Shown here: positions 1-8,879 of the stretch, one piece after another
Position numbering within the stretch: the stretch's first letter is position 1
Layout of the letters: each line of letters opens with the position of its first letter
DNA from: Deltaproteobacteria bacterium
Lineage (GTDB): Bacteria > Desulfobacterota > Desulfobulbia > Desulfobulbales > SURF-16
Direction of reading: 5' to 3'
Assembly (NCBI GenBank): GCA_029933005.1
Contig: JAOZOY010000015.1
Location: 1 to 46,551, forward strand
DNA: 46,551 bases
The notes under the pieces: model-generated
Told to the model about the DNA's origin: nothing
Seen by the model: the letters and a program-made list of their open reading frames with translations, nothing else
Databases searched by the model: none
Position numbers and translations under genes: made by a program

Positions 1-54
1 GACCCTTTGACCCTTTGACCCTTTGACCCTTTGACCCTTTGACCCTTTGACCCT
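1..54. repeat. Tandem array of 8-bp unit GACCCTTT (about 6.5-7 copies, continues off the left edge)
   Basis: Direct reading: gaccctttgaccctttgaccc... up to 'gaccctta'. Confidence 0.95.
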
Positions 55-76
55 TAAATAATAGGTGATCCTGATC

Positions 77-676
77 ATGAGTACAATACAATTTCCTGAA
101 AAAATCTCAATTCAGGTGGCGGAACTTTACCGCGAAATGGAAGAAAAATATGATGAACTGGCCAAAAATCTCGATTTTACCTGCCAGGGCTGTCCTGATA
201 ATTGCTGCGACAGCTATTTCCTCCACCATACCTACACGGAATGGGCCTATCTCTGGGAAGGACTGAATGAATTAGGCGAAGAGCGGCGGAATGAGCTGAT
301 TGAACGATCCAAAACAGTACTACTGGAATGCGAAAAAATGTTAGGCCGGGAAGAACGGCCAACCGTGATGTGTCCCTTGAATGATAACGGACTCTGTTCG
401 CTCTATAAACACCGAATGATGATCTGCCGCCTCCATGGAGTGCCATCTTCCATGACCAGGCCGGACGGCCAACAAATGAAATTTCCCGGTTGTTTCCGCT
501 GCCAGGAGATTGTCGGCGACCGGGATGTCGCCCACCTGGATCGGACCAGTATGTACCAAAAGCTTGTCCAGCTGGAGATGGGCTGGCTTGGTCCTAAAAG
601 AAACATCCTTCCCAAGGTAAAGATGACCATTGCCCAGATGATCGTCAAGGGACCGCCTGAGTTGAGCTTTTGTTAG
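77..676 (+). CDS. YkgJ-type CxxCxxxCC zinc/iron-chelating domain protein
   Basis: CQGCPDNCC motif plus later conserved Cys; ATG at 77 preceded by AGGTG is preferred over the GTG at 65. Confidence 0.75.
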   Translation: MSTIQFPEKISIQVAELYREMEEKYDELAKNLDFTCQGCPDNCCDSYFLHHTYTEWAYLWEGLNELGEERRNELIERSKTVLLECEKMLGREERPTVMCPLNDNGLCSLYKHRMMICRLHGVPSSMTRPDGQQMKFPGCFRCQEIVGDRDVAHLDRTSMYQKLVQLEMGWLGPKRNILPKVKMTIAQMIVKGPPELSFC

Positions 677-709
677 GGCTAAAGCTGCAAATATAATGGT
701 TTTAAAAAG

Positions 710-741
710 GAAACAACACACAAAAAATTTTGTGTTGTTTC
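710..741. terminator. Hairpin between convergent genes (possible bidirectional terminator, or dispersed-repeat remnant)
   Basis: gaaacaacaca / tgtgttgtttc perfect 11-bp stem between the 676 and 793 gene ends. Confidence 0.5.
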
Positions 742-792
742 GTGGAGTTCGTGGCTGAAAACAAGATTTTTGCTTCAATTAATACAATTGCA

Positions 793-2199
793 TTACACAT
801 GCCTGATCTGGGTATGATTTGAAATCTCGGAGTTCGTCGTACAGAGATCTTTGATTGACAGGCCATGGACGTTATCATTACCGGTCAATCGGGCAAAATC
901 CTGCAACTCAGCCGTGCAGACCTTGAGGAAATTATGGAGCTGACCTGCTGCCCTGTCAATATCCAGTCGTGCCCGTAATTCCGGATCCTGGGTAGCAATG
1001 CCCATAGGGCATTTGCCGGTGTTGCAGATCCGGTACTGTTGGCAGCCGATGGCCATCAGTCCACTGGTGCTGATAGCCACCGCATCGGCTCCCAGGGCCA
1101 GAGCCTTGGCAAAATCCGATGACACCCGTAAACCGCCTGTACAGACCAGGGAGACGTGAAAGGCTTTCTTCTCGTTTAAAAATTTCCTGGCCCGGTATAC
1201 AGCAAAGGGGGTGGGGATGCCGACAGATCCTTTGACATATTTGGGAGAAGCCCCGGTTCCGCCTGCCCGCCCGTCCAGGGTGATAAAATCCGGTTCTGCA
1301 TACAGGGCAACCTCAAGATCCGCCTCAATATGACCAGCGGCAAATTTGACACCAATCGGCCTGCCGCCTGAAACCTGCCGCAGCCAGGCAACCTTTTCCT
1401 TTAACTGTTCCCTGGTCAGAATATCCGCGTAATGGGCCGGGCTTATAATATCCATGCCTTCTGAAAAGCCCCGGATGGCTGCGATTTCATGGGTAACCTT
1501 GTTAGCGGGTAGATGGCCGCCCATACCGGGCTTAGCAGACTGGCCGAATTTTATCTCAATGGCATCAGCGGAACGTAGGTTTTCCTCGCTGACACTGTAA
1601 TGGTTGGGCACGTATTCAAAAATATATTTATAGGAGTTGTCCCGGGATTCCGGCAGAATTCCGCCTTCGCCGGAGCCAACGGCAGTCTGCATGGCTCTGC
1701 TGCCACGAGCCAGCGCCATCTTTGCCTCTTTTGACAGGGCACCGAATGACATATGGCTGATATAGATGGGTGTTGAAATGACCAGCGGTTTTGCAGCTTG
1801 CGGTCCGATAGTGGTTGTCGTCTCAACCTGATCATCGTGATTCAAGGGGATTTTGGCCAGTTGGGCACCCTGAATCAGGATATCCTCCCAGGAAATAACA
1901 GGTTTTCTGGTCTGCATGGGCTCGATAATCGACTGGCCGGTTTCTGCCATGGTGTGGATATCGGCCAGGTACGATTCATGGGAATCTTCCGTTTTCCGAA
2001 TATCAAAGGAGAGGTCACGTTCCTTGGTGGCCTCTTCAATATCCTCGGAGATATCCGGTTCCGCACCGACCCGGCGCCAAAAGGCCTTGCCGGAATCACA
2101 GACCGGACAGGTAAAGTCCGAAGGTAAATCATTCCAGCGTGCAGATTCCTTATCTTCGTCGTATTCGGTATCACAGACCGAGCATACATATACAGCCAT
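793..2199 (-). CDS. Rubredoxin domain fused to FMN-binding glutamate synthase-like domain protein
   Basis: N-terminus YVCSVCDTEYD...FTCPVCDSGKAFW (rubredoxin CxxC pairs); C-terminal GltB-like motifs (SFGALSKEAK, GGTGASP, CNTGKCPMGIATQDP). Confidence 0.88.
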   Translation of the reverse strand: MAVYVCSVCDTEYDEDKESARWNDLPSDFTCPVCDSGKAFWRRVGAEPDISEDIEEATKERDLSFDIRKTEDSHESYLADIHTMAETGQSIIEPMQTRKPVISWEDILIQGAQLAKIPLNHDDQVETTTTIGPQAAKPLVISTPIYISHMSFGALSKEAKMALARGSRAMQTAVGSGEGGILPESRDNSYKYIFEYVPNHYSVSEENLRSADAIEIKFGQSAKPGMGGHLPANKVTHEIAAIRGFSEGMDIISPAHYADILTREQLKEKVAWLRQVSGGRPIGVKFAAGHIEADLEVALYAEPDFITLDGRAGGTGASPKYVKGSVGIPTPFAVYRARKFLNEKKAFHVSLVCTGGLRVSSDFAKALALGADAVAISTSGLMAIGCQQYRICNTGKCPMGIATQDPELRARLDIDRAAGQLHNFLKVCTAELQDFARLTGNDNVHGLSIKDLCTTNSEISNHTQIRHV

Positions 2200-2282
2200 G
2201 CTTGTTTCCTGTTAATATTCTGATAGGCGATGCTGCCCGAAATGGGTAGCATCACCTGGAGTGGTTTCTTAAAACCGAAGAA

Positions 2283-2804
2283 TTAGATATCCATGTTGGC
2301 TGGTTCATAATATTCTTTAGGATGCTTACAGGCCGGGCACTTGGGCGGTGGCTCGGTCCCTTCATAGATAAATCCGCACTTGGAACATTTCCATTTAATG
2401 GCTTTTTCACGTGTAAAGACCGTGCCGTTTGCAACCATCTCCAGGCACCGTTTGTAACGGTCACGATGATGCTCTTCAACCTTGCCAATTTGCTTGAACA
2501 GGATGGCTGCCTCCATGTTCCCCTCTTCCTCCGCATCTTTTGCAAAGGTGGGATACATTTCCGTGGTCTCGTAGTCCTCGCCGCCAATGGCTTCCTGCAG
2601 ATTGGCAGCAGTATCACTAATCCCATTTAACAGTTTAAAATGATCCTTGGCATGGCGCTCTTCGTTGGCGGCACTTTCCTCAAAGACCTTGGCAATGTAG
2701 TGATAGCCTTCCTTGCGGGCTACTTTGGCAAAAAAAGTATACTTGTTTCTAGCCTGTGATTCTCCGGCAAATGCTGCCTTCAGGTTTTCAATGGTCTTGC
2801 TCAT
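2283..2804 (-). CDS. Rubrerythrin
   Basis: N-terminal ferritin-like di-iron ExxH motifs and C-terminal rubredoxin-like CSKCGFIYEG...CPACKHPKEYYE; start at MSKTIENLKAAF with a good RBS. Confidence 0.92.
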   Translation of the reverse strand: MSKTIENLKAAFAGESQARNKYTFFAKVARKEGYHYIAKVFEESAANEERHAKDHFKLLNGISDTAANLQEAIGGEDYETTEMYPTFAKDAEEEGNMEAAILFKQIGKVEEHHRDRYKRCLEMVANGTVFTREKAIKWKCSKCGFIYEGTEPPPKCPACKHPKEYYEPANMDI

Positions 2805-2904
2805 AATTTCTCCTTGTATTGGTGTTTGGTAACTATTCTTCGGCACCCCGCTAAATAGTTATTTTGTTTTTTAATTAAAATTATATTATTTTTCATTAAT
2901 TGTC

Positions 2905-2920
2905 AATAATAATTATTATT
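2905..2920. promoter_or_regulatory. AT-rich perfect palindrome AATAATAATTATTATT upstream of rubrerythrin; candidate PerR/Fur-family operator
   Basis: Perfect 16-bp palindrome about 100 bp upstream of the rubrerythrin start; resembles Fur-family operator architecture. Confidence 0.35.
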
Positions 2921-2965
2921 AATAAAACATTTCTAATCAATCCGCCAAAATCAGGCTCATACAAT

Positions 2966-3001
2966 AAAAAAAGCCGAAACAGGCTTTCCCATTCCGGCTT
3001 T
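2966..3001 (-). terminator. Rho-independent terminator after DAHP synthase
   Basis: Minus strand AAAGCCGGAATGGGAAAGCCTGTTTCGGCTTTTTTTATT: GC stem plus T-run. Confidence 0.75.
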
Positions 3002-3036
3002 ATTTCACCAACTTCAATTTTTTCTTCTTCGCTCTC

Positions 3037-4374
3037 CTAACTTCGAATCATCTCGGCGATCTGAAAGGCCAACTCCAGACTCTGCTCATTGTTGAGACGG
3101 GGATCACAGTGTGTCTGGTAATTTTTTTGCAGGTGCTGATCCAGGATATTCCGACCACCGCCGGTACACTCGGTGACATTTTCACCAGTGAGTTCGAAAT
3201 GCACCCCACCCGGCACCGAGCCCTCGGCCCAGTGAATTTCAAAAAAACATTGAATTTCCTGGAGAATATCATTGAAATTCCTGGTCTTCAGTCCCCCTTC
3301 GGCCGTATAGGTATTGCCGTGCATGGGATCACAGCTCCAGACCACACTGAATCCTTCCCTCTTGATTTCCCTGATCAATGATGGCAAATAATCGTCAATC
3401 TTCTTGCAACCGAAGCGGGTAATCAGGGTCAGCTTGCCAGCCTCGTTTTCCGGATTTAATTTTTCGATAATTTTCTTGATAGTATCAATGTCATGGTTGG
3501 GGCCGATCTTCATACCGATAGGATTGCCCACACCCCGAAAAAACTCAACATGGGCGCCGTCCAGCTGACGAGTTCGATCGCCGATCCACAGCATATGCGC
3601 GCTGCAGTCATACCAGCCGCCGGTAATGGAATCCTGCCGGGTCAGGGCCTGCTCATAGCCTAGAAGAAGTGCCTCATGGGACGTATAAAAAGAGGCCTGA
3701 TTCAGCTGGGGCGTATCCGTGTTCAGGCCAACCACCTTCATAAAATTCAGAGCCTGATCAATATTTTTAGCCAGACGCTCGTAGGAACGGCCAAGGGGCG
3801 ATTTTTTGACAAAATCGTTATTCCACTCCTGTACCCGATGCAGGGCCGCATAACCACCCCGGGTAAAAGCACGGAGGATATTCATAGTGGCTGTAGCAAG
3901 ATGATAGCCTTTCTGCATCCGCTGGGGATCCGGAATCCTGGCCTCCTTGGTCGGTTCAGGGCTGTTCACCATATCGCCGCGGTAGCTGGAGATCTCCTTG
4001 CCATCCACCATCTCGGTATCGGATGAACGAGGCTTGGCATACTGACCGGCCATGCGGCCAATTTTAATTACAGGCTTGCCGCCGGCATAACTCAAGATAA
4101 CCGCCATCTGCAAAATGACCTTCAAGTTCTCGCGGATACCAGGGGCCGTGCAGTTGGCAAAATCCTCGGAACAGTCACCAGCCTGAAGAACAAAGGCCCG
4201 GCCCTCGGACGCATCGGCCAGCTGATTCTTCAGGTCTCTGATCTCACCCGCAAAAACCAGCGGCGGCAGCAGGGAAATGTTATCTATAACTTTCTGATAT
4301 TCAGCCATGTCAGGCCACTTGGGCTGCTGCAGTGCTTCATAATTTTGCCAACTGGATTTTGTCCATTCAGACAT
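3037..4374 (-). CDS. Class II 3-deoxy-7-phosphoheptulonate (DAHP) synthase
   Basis: VLQAGDCSEDF, KIGRMAGQYAKPRSS, GDRTRQLDGAHVEFFRGVGNPIGMKIGP, DPMHGNT motifs of plant/actinobacterial-type AroA(II). Confidence 0.93.
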   Translation of the reverse strand: MSEWTKSSWQNYEALQQPKWPDMAEYQKVIDNISLLPPLVFAGEIRDLKNQLADASEGRAFVLQAGDCSEDFANCTAPGIRENLKVILQMAVILSYAGGKPVIKIGRMAGQYAKPRSSDTEMVDGKEISSYRGDMVNSPEPTKEARIPDPQRMQKGYHLATATMNILRAFTRGGYAALHRVQEWNNDFVKKSPLGRSYERLAKNIDQALNFMKVVGLNTDTPQLNQASFYTSHEALLLGYEQALTRQDSITGGWYDCSAHMLWIGDRTRQLDGAHVEFFRGVGNPIGMKIGPNHDIDTIKKIIEKLNPENEAGKLTLITRFGCKKIDDYLPSLIREIKREGFSVVWSCDPMHGNTYTAEGGLKTRNFNDILQEIQCFFEIHWAEGSVPGGVHFELTGENVTECTGGGRNILDQHLQKNYQTHCDPRLNNEQSLELAFQIAEMIRS

Positions 4375-4433
4375 CTTTTTACTCCTAACTCGTTAAGCTA
4401 AAAATTTACAGGTTCCATTTACGAATAACTCGG

Positions 4434-4546
4434 TCTGTAACTGTTCAGGAGTACCCTATATTGGTTCATTTGGAACTTCGAAGCATACTTGTGTATTCGA
4501 GAAGGTCAAAATGGGACAAGATGGGGTGCTCCTGAATAGTTACGGA
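4434..4546. repeat. Near-perfect palindromic element, copy 1 of the GTAACTRTTCAG family
   Basis: gtaactgttcaggagtaccc ... ggggtgctcctgaatagttac; arms pair almost the full length to a short central loop (ttgt). Confidence 0.85.
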
Positions 4547-4556
4547 CTCACCATTG

Positions 4557-4583
4557 AAAAAGGGGCCTGAAAAAGCAAGCCCC
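4557..4583 (-). terminator. Rho-independent terminator after the methyltransferase gene
   Basis: Minus strand GGGGCTTGCTTTTTCAGGCCCC followed by TTTTTC. Confidence 0.7.
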
Positions 4584-4613
4584 AATCAGATCATTAGTTT
4601 TCAGGAAATCTCT

Positions 4614-5507
4614 TTACAGATCCAGCCAGGATTCGGAAAAGATAGTCTGGCCGGACAGGGACTTATAAGTTTTGTAATGCTGCAGAGCTATCCCTTCCAG
4701 GGTTGACGGATCCGGATCATTGCCATCCATCATGCCATGCACCATGTCAACATGCTCCTGACGTTCACCCTTGCAGATCGCCATCAGTTCCTTATCATAG
4801 GAATTAACAATGGCAGTGGTCAGGCCGTATTTCATCAGCATAATCAAGTAAGTACGATCCAGATATTTCCGCAGGTTATCAGCCACGCCATTGGAGACAT
4901 TGGAGAGACCCACTGTAGAACCGGCTCCCGGAGCAATATCCTGCAGCATGCTCAGAAACTCCAGACCAGCGGCAATCTGATCAGCACCCAGGGTGATGGG
5001 GGTAGCAATGGGGTCAAAGATCATTTTTTCATTTGGAATTCCAGCTTCCATCAGGGCCATCATCAAATCCACGGACATGGCGGCCCGTTCACTTGAATCG
5101 CGGGGCATACCGTCAGGCCCCCAGAGCAAGGCAATCACGTTACAGCCGGCCTCAGCGGCCACCGGAATGAGTTTTTCCATCCTTTCCGGCTGGGCGGAAA
5201 TCGAGTTCATTATCGCGACTTCCTTGTTTTTTACGACCTTGAAACCGGCAGCCATGGCATCGGTATTTGTCGTATCCAGACAAAGAGGCAGATCGCTTGC
5301 TTCCTCAACCGTTTTCACAACCCAGGGAAGCAGCTCTGTGCCGTCTTTACGGGCCGGGCCAATATTCAAATCAAGATAGGAAGCTCCGGCAGCAGCCTCT
5401 TCCCTGGCCATTTCCTGAACCGGGCCGGGTTTTCTTTCCTTCATGGCTGTACCGCTACGGGTTCCCATGATATTGATACTTTCCGCGATTGCTAAAACTG
5501 TGGCCAT
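4614..5507 (-). CDS. Pterin-binding methyltetrahydrofolate:corrinoid methyltransferase (AcsE/MetH pterin domain-like)
   Basis: AESINIMGTRSG, ASYLDLNIGPARKDG, CLDTTNTDAMAAG, NSISAQPERM, TVGLSNVSNGV motifs of the dihydropteroate synthase-like MeTr family. Confidence 0.87.
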   Translation of the reverse strand: MATVLAIAESINIMGTRSGTAMKERKPGPVQEMAREEAAAGASYLDLNIGPARKDGTELLPWVVKTVEEASDLPLCLDTTNTDAMAAGFKVVKNKEVAIMNSISAQPERMEKLIPVAAEAGCNVIALLWGPDGMPRDSSERAAMSVDLMMALMEAGIPNEKMIFDPIATPITLGADQIAAGLEFLSMLQDIAPGAGSTVGLSNVSNGVADNLRKYLDRTYLIMLMKYGLTTAIVNSYDKELMAICKGERQEHVDMVHGMMDGNDPDPSTLEGIALQHYKTYKSLSGQTIFSESWLDL

Positions 5508-5581
5508 TGAGTTTCTCCTTATTTAAAATTTTCTTATTTTATCTTCTAATGAAAATAGCGTATAGACTTAGGTAAACGGGT

Positions 5582-5610
5582 AAAATAGCGGTTAAACCCT
5601 GGCTTGTCAA
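5582..5610 (-). promoter_or_regulatory. Predicted sigma70-type promoter for the methyltransferase
   Basis: Minus strand TTGACA-N17-TATTTT. Confidence 0.5.
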
Positions 5611-5810
5611 TAACCAAGAAAAAATTTGAAATCACGAAAGGAAATTGAGGAAACAGCTTTCTCCGTAAAGCTACCTAAAAAATACAAACATCAAGCAACT
5701 AAAAGAAACAACGTAACACACCTGAATCACTTAACAAGTGACGATAACCTTACAAGGAGACCGTCGAACAAATCCTGATATTGCAAATGCTTGCCATAGC
5801 AACAAAAAAA

Positions 5811-6551
5811 TCAGCGGCAAAACCATTTTTTATAAAAAAAGAAAAGTCCGTCCTGGAATCTCGCCGGCCAGGGAGTGACGGTGAGGTCAAAAACAGGCGG
5901 CCGAAAGACAATCCGGGCTGCGGGGATCAGATGAACGTGCCAGCCGGCCCGGCAGAGCCGCCGGCAATACTCCAGGGATTCGTAACAGAAAAACCTTTCA
6001 TCAAAAAAACCGATGTCATTCACGGCCTGACTGTTAACAACCAGACAGATACCCGGCAGCCAATCCATTTCCACCGGTCTGTCACCCTCTGATGCCGGAA
6101 ATTTTGCTCTGATCAGTCCATTACCTGAAAACAGAATTGAAAAAAAGGATGGGAAGAGGGCAGCGGACACAAGAGGCCGGTCATCCAGGGTGACCAGTTG
6201 GGGCCCGGCAAGTCCCGCATCGGGATTGTCATCAAGAAAATCAATCAGAGCCGGAAGCGCTGCCGGTTGTAACAGGGTCTCATCGTGCCAGACCGAGACA
6301 TACCGACCCCGGCCCAGCCGGAGTGCCCGATTCCAGGCCTTTGCCGGGGGTTCTTCCACATTACTCTCAAAAATGATCACATCCGGAAAACTGTTGGCAA
6401 TAAAATCCAGAGACTTCTCCGTGCCCATGTTGACGACAATGACCTGGATGGAAACCGGATCCGCATGATCAAACAGGGAGTTCAGAAAACGGTTGATGTA
6501 TCTTCTGTTTTTGGTTGCAACACAGACGGTGCAGTCGATTTCATTTTCCAT
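5811..6551 (-). CDS. Family 2 (GT-A) glycosyltransferase
   Basis: N-terminal CTVCVATKNRRYINRFLNSL, AWNRALRLGRGRYVSVWHDET, WLPGICLVVNSQAVNDIGFFDERFFCYESLEYCRRLCRAGW pattern. Confidence 0.78.
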   Translation of the reverse strand: MENEIDCTVCVATKNRRYINRFLNSLFDHADPVSIQVIVVNMGTEKSLDFIANSFPDVIIFESNVEEPPAKAWNRALRLGRGRYVSVWHDETLLQPAALPALIDFLDDNPDAGLAGPQLVTLDDRPLVSAALFPSFFSILFSGNGLIRAKFPASEGDRPVEMDWLPGICLVVNSQAVNDIGFFDERFFCYESLEYCRRLCRAGWHVHLIPAARIVFRPPVFDLTVTPWPARFQDGLFFFYKKWFCR

Positions 6552-6731
6552 GAAATTAGCGCGTTACGCCTGAATTTTCGCCAAAAAAAACAGGTACGCG
6601 AAGACTCCGAGAAACTCAAAAAATACTGCTAAACTAAGATAATTATATCTACCGGCAAACCGCTTATCCTAAAAAATATAAGGTGTTTTTCCAGTTCTTT
6701 AGTGGGTTGCATGGCGGTATGATGGGAAAAT

Positions 6732-8660
6732 TTATTCCGCCAGTTTATCCTTGATCGTCGGGAACAGTGACATATCCGTATGGGGTAGAAACATGGCGGC
6801 CATGTAATGAGTCATGAAATCCGGATTCTCGCTCAGCTCCATATTGGTGATCAACTTGCTGACCTGAGACCGCTCCCTGAATCTATTATTATCACAAAGA
6901 CTGATCTGGGCGCCGACCAGGGAGGCATTGCCGAGATAATAAAATTTATTCCGATCAATATCAGGCAGCAGGCCGATACAGATAGCCCGCTCAAGATCGA
7001 TATAGGCGCCGAAATTACCGGCCAGGATGACCCGGTCAAGATCATTGAACCTCATGCCCACAGATTCCAGCAAGGTGACATAGCCGGCATACATGGCGCC
7101 CTTGGCACGGATCAGGTTGTCGAGATCCACTTCGGTGATAACAATATCCTCACCGATGAGGGAATCCTTGGCCCAGACCAGAACATACTCGAAACTATCC
7201 TCACCCTGCCTGATGCGTGGATGATCAATGGCACGGTTAAATTTACCCTGCTGATCAATAACGCCCGCCTCAAGCAATTCGGAAACAATGCTGATCAGAC
7301 CAGATCCGCAGATTCCCCTGGGCTTGGTACGCTCGATGGTGATGATCATCGGATCAAAGGTTTCCGGATGAATATGAAAATTTTCAATAGCGCCGGCGCT
7401 GGCCCGCATGCCGTACTGAATGCCCCCGCCTTCAAAGGCCGGCCCTGCGGAGCAGGCCGTACACATCATCCAGTCCTGGTTGCCGACGACAATTTCGCCG
7501 TTGGTTCCGATATCAATAAACAAGGTCAGTTCCGGACTCTTGTGCATCTGACAGGCATGAACGCCGGAGACAATATCACCGCCTACATAACTGGCCACGG
7601 CCGGGTAGAGAAAGAGGCGAACCGAGGGGTGGGCGTACACGCCGAGATCAGCAGCCGTGGTCAGAGGAAACTGGCTGCTGGTGGGCACGTAGGGTGCCTC
7701 GCGAATATACTTTGGATCAATACCCAGGAGAAGATGGGACATGACCGTATTGCCGGCCGCCATGATGTAGCTGATATCACTGGGACTGATAATCATCTTT
7801 TTACAGATCGTTTCAATGATGGTATTAATGGTATAGACGACCTTGCCCTGCAGGGCCTTCAGACCGCCAGCCCGCTGGGAATAAATGATCCTGGAGATGA
7901 CATCTTCGCCATAGCCGATCTGAGAGTTGTAGGCCGAGGCCTCGGCTATGACCTTGCCGGTGTTGAGATCGATCAGGATTCCGCACAGGGTGGTGGTGCC
8001 GATATCCAGGGCCAGACCATATAAGCGGTCGGTGGTATCCCCTGGTTCCACGGCAATAATTCGATCCGGCTCCCTTTGCCGCTTGCCGCGCAGCAGAATA
8101 GCCGTGATCTCCCAGTTGGACTCCCGCAGGGTGAAGGGCAATTCCTTCAGCAGCGCGGGATGATCATAGGTAGGTTCCTTGCAGTCGGAACATCCCTTAC
8201 GGATACCGCGCAGCACCCGTTGCAGATCCGCAATATTATCATCCGTCGTAGGAGAATCGAGCTTAAGAAAACGTTTTTCAACCGGTGGAGAAACAGACCA
8301 TTCGCCAATCAGAGAATCCAGTGAGCGGGCCGAAATGGAACGGGTTGTCTTGGGTTTACGCTTCAGGGCCTTGCCGTCTTTTTTGATCTCCTCCGGAATC
8401 TCCACCACCAGATCAGACATAATCGATGCCTGACAAGCCAGGCGATAACCCTGATCATGCTCCTCTTTTTTGAGACGCTTGGCCTGGTCCGAGGCAACCT
8501 CGCCTTCCTTGATTTTAACCTTGCATTTGCCGCAGACCCCGTCGCCGCCGCAAAAGGCATGGATGTAAACTCCTGCGTTGGCGGCGGCAGCCAGAAGATT
8601 TTCTCCCTCCTCCACGCTCACCTTGACGTTATCGGGTAAAAAAAGAACTGTTTTGCTCAT
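6732..8660 (-). CDS. 2Fe-2S ferredoxin domain plus ASKHA/DUF4445 protein, corrinoid-protein reductive activase-like (RACo/AcsV type)
   Basis: CGGDGVCGKCKVKI...LACQ 2Fe-2S motif; LALDIGTTTLCGILIDL, FIDIGTNGEIVVG, CSAGPAFEGGGI, VILAGNFGAYID ASKHA motifs. Confidence 0.88.
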   Translation of the reverse strand: MSKTVLFLPDNVKVSVEEGENLLAAAANAGVYIHAFCGGDGVCGKCKVKIKEGEVASDQAKRLKKEEHDQGYRLACQASIMSDLVVEIPEEIKKDGKALKRKPKTTRSISARSLDSLIGEWSVSPPVEKRFLKLDSPTTDDNIADLQRVLRGIRKGCSDCKEPTYDHPALLKELPFTLRESNWEITAILLRGKRQREPDRIIAVEPGDTTDRLYGLALDIGTTTLCGILIDLNTGKVIAEASAYNSQIGYGEDVISRIIYSQRAGGLKALQGKVVYTINTIIETICKKMIISPSDISYIMAAGNTVMSHLLLGIDPKYIREAPYVPTSSQFPLTTAADLGVYAHPSVRLFLYPAVASYVGGDIVSGVHACQMHKSPELTLFIDIGTNGEIVVGNQDWMMCTACSAGPAFEGGGIQYGMRASAGAIENFHIHPETFDPMIITIERTKPRGICGSGLISIVSELLEAGVIDQQGKFNRAIDHPRIRQGEDSFEYVLVWAKDSLIGEDIVITEVDLDNLIRAKGAMYAGYVTLLESVGMRFNDLDRVILAGNFGAYIDLERAICIGLLPDIDRNKFYYLGNASLVGAQISLCDNNRFRERSQVSKLITNMELSENPDFMTHYMAAMFLPHTDMSLFPTIKDKLAE

Positions 8661-8735
8661 AATATTGGTCCGGTTAGTCCGGTTGGTCTTGTTTGGTCAA
8701 ACACATTCAACGAATAAAAATTTATAAAACGATTA

Positions 8736-8764
8736 AAGATAGCAGGTAAAGAAAGCTTGTCAAG
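8736..8764 (-). promoter_or_regulatory. Predicted sigma70-type promoter for the corrinoid activase-like gene
   Basis: Minus strand TTGACA-N16-TATCTT. Confidence 0.45.
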
Positions 8765-8785
8765 AAAGAAGCCGGTAAAATTAAC

Positions 8786-8814
8786 TTGTCATGGCGGAAA
8801 ACAATCTGTATATA
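8786..8814 (+). promoter_or_regulatory. Predicted sigma70-type promoter for trxA-trxB
   Basis: TTGTCA-N17-TATATA. Confidence 0.45.
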
Positions 8815-8879
8815 TATTTTCTACCTGTTTGAAATAAAATCGGATTTTCCACTGGATAATTATTATGAAGGAGAACACA

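Noticed and set aside
1-54. Tandem repeat as a CRISPR array
   Set aside because: 8-bp head-to-tail units without spacers; no cas genes in the window
3037-5507. Shikimate-methyl transfer functional cluster (DAHP synthase plus methyltransferase)
   Set aside because: Separated by its own terminator and a palindromic element; no evidence of co-transcription
5781-6092. 103-aa + strand ORF with an upstream AAGGAG
   Set aside because: Overlaps the glycosyltransferase antisense; low-complexity translation; no domain
6807-8024. 405-aa + strand ORF antisense to the corrinoid activase-like gene
   Set aside because: Low-complexity translation with no domain logic; the opposite strand encodes clear 2Fe-2S and ASKHA motifs
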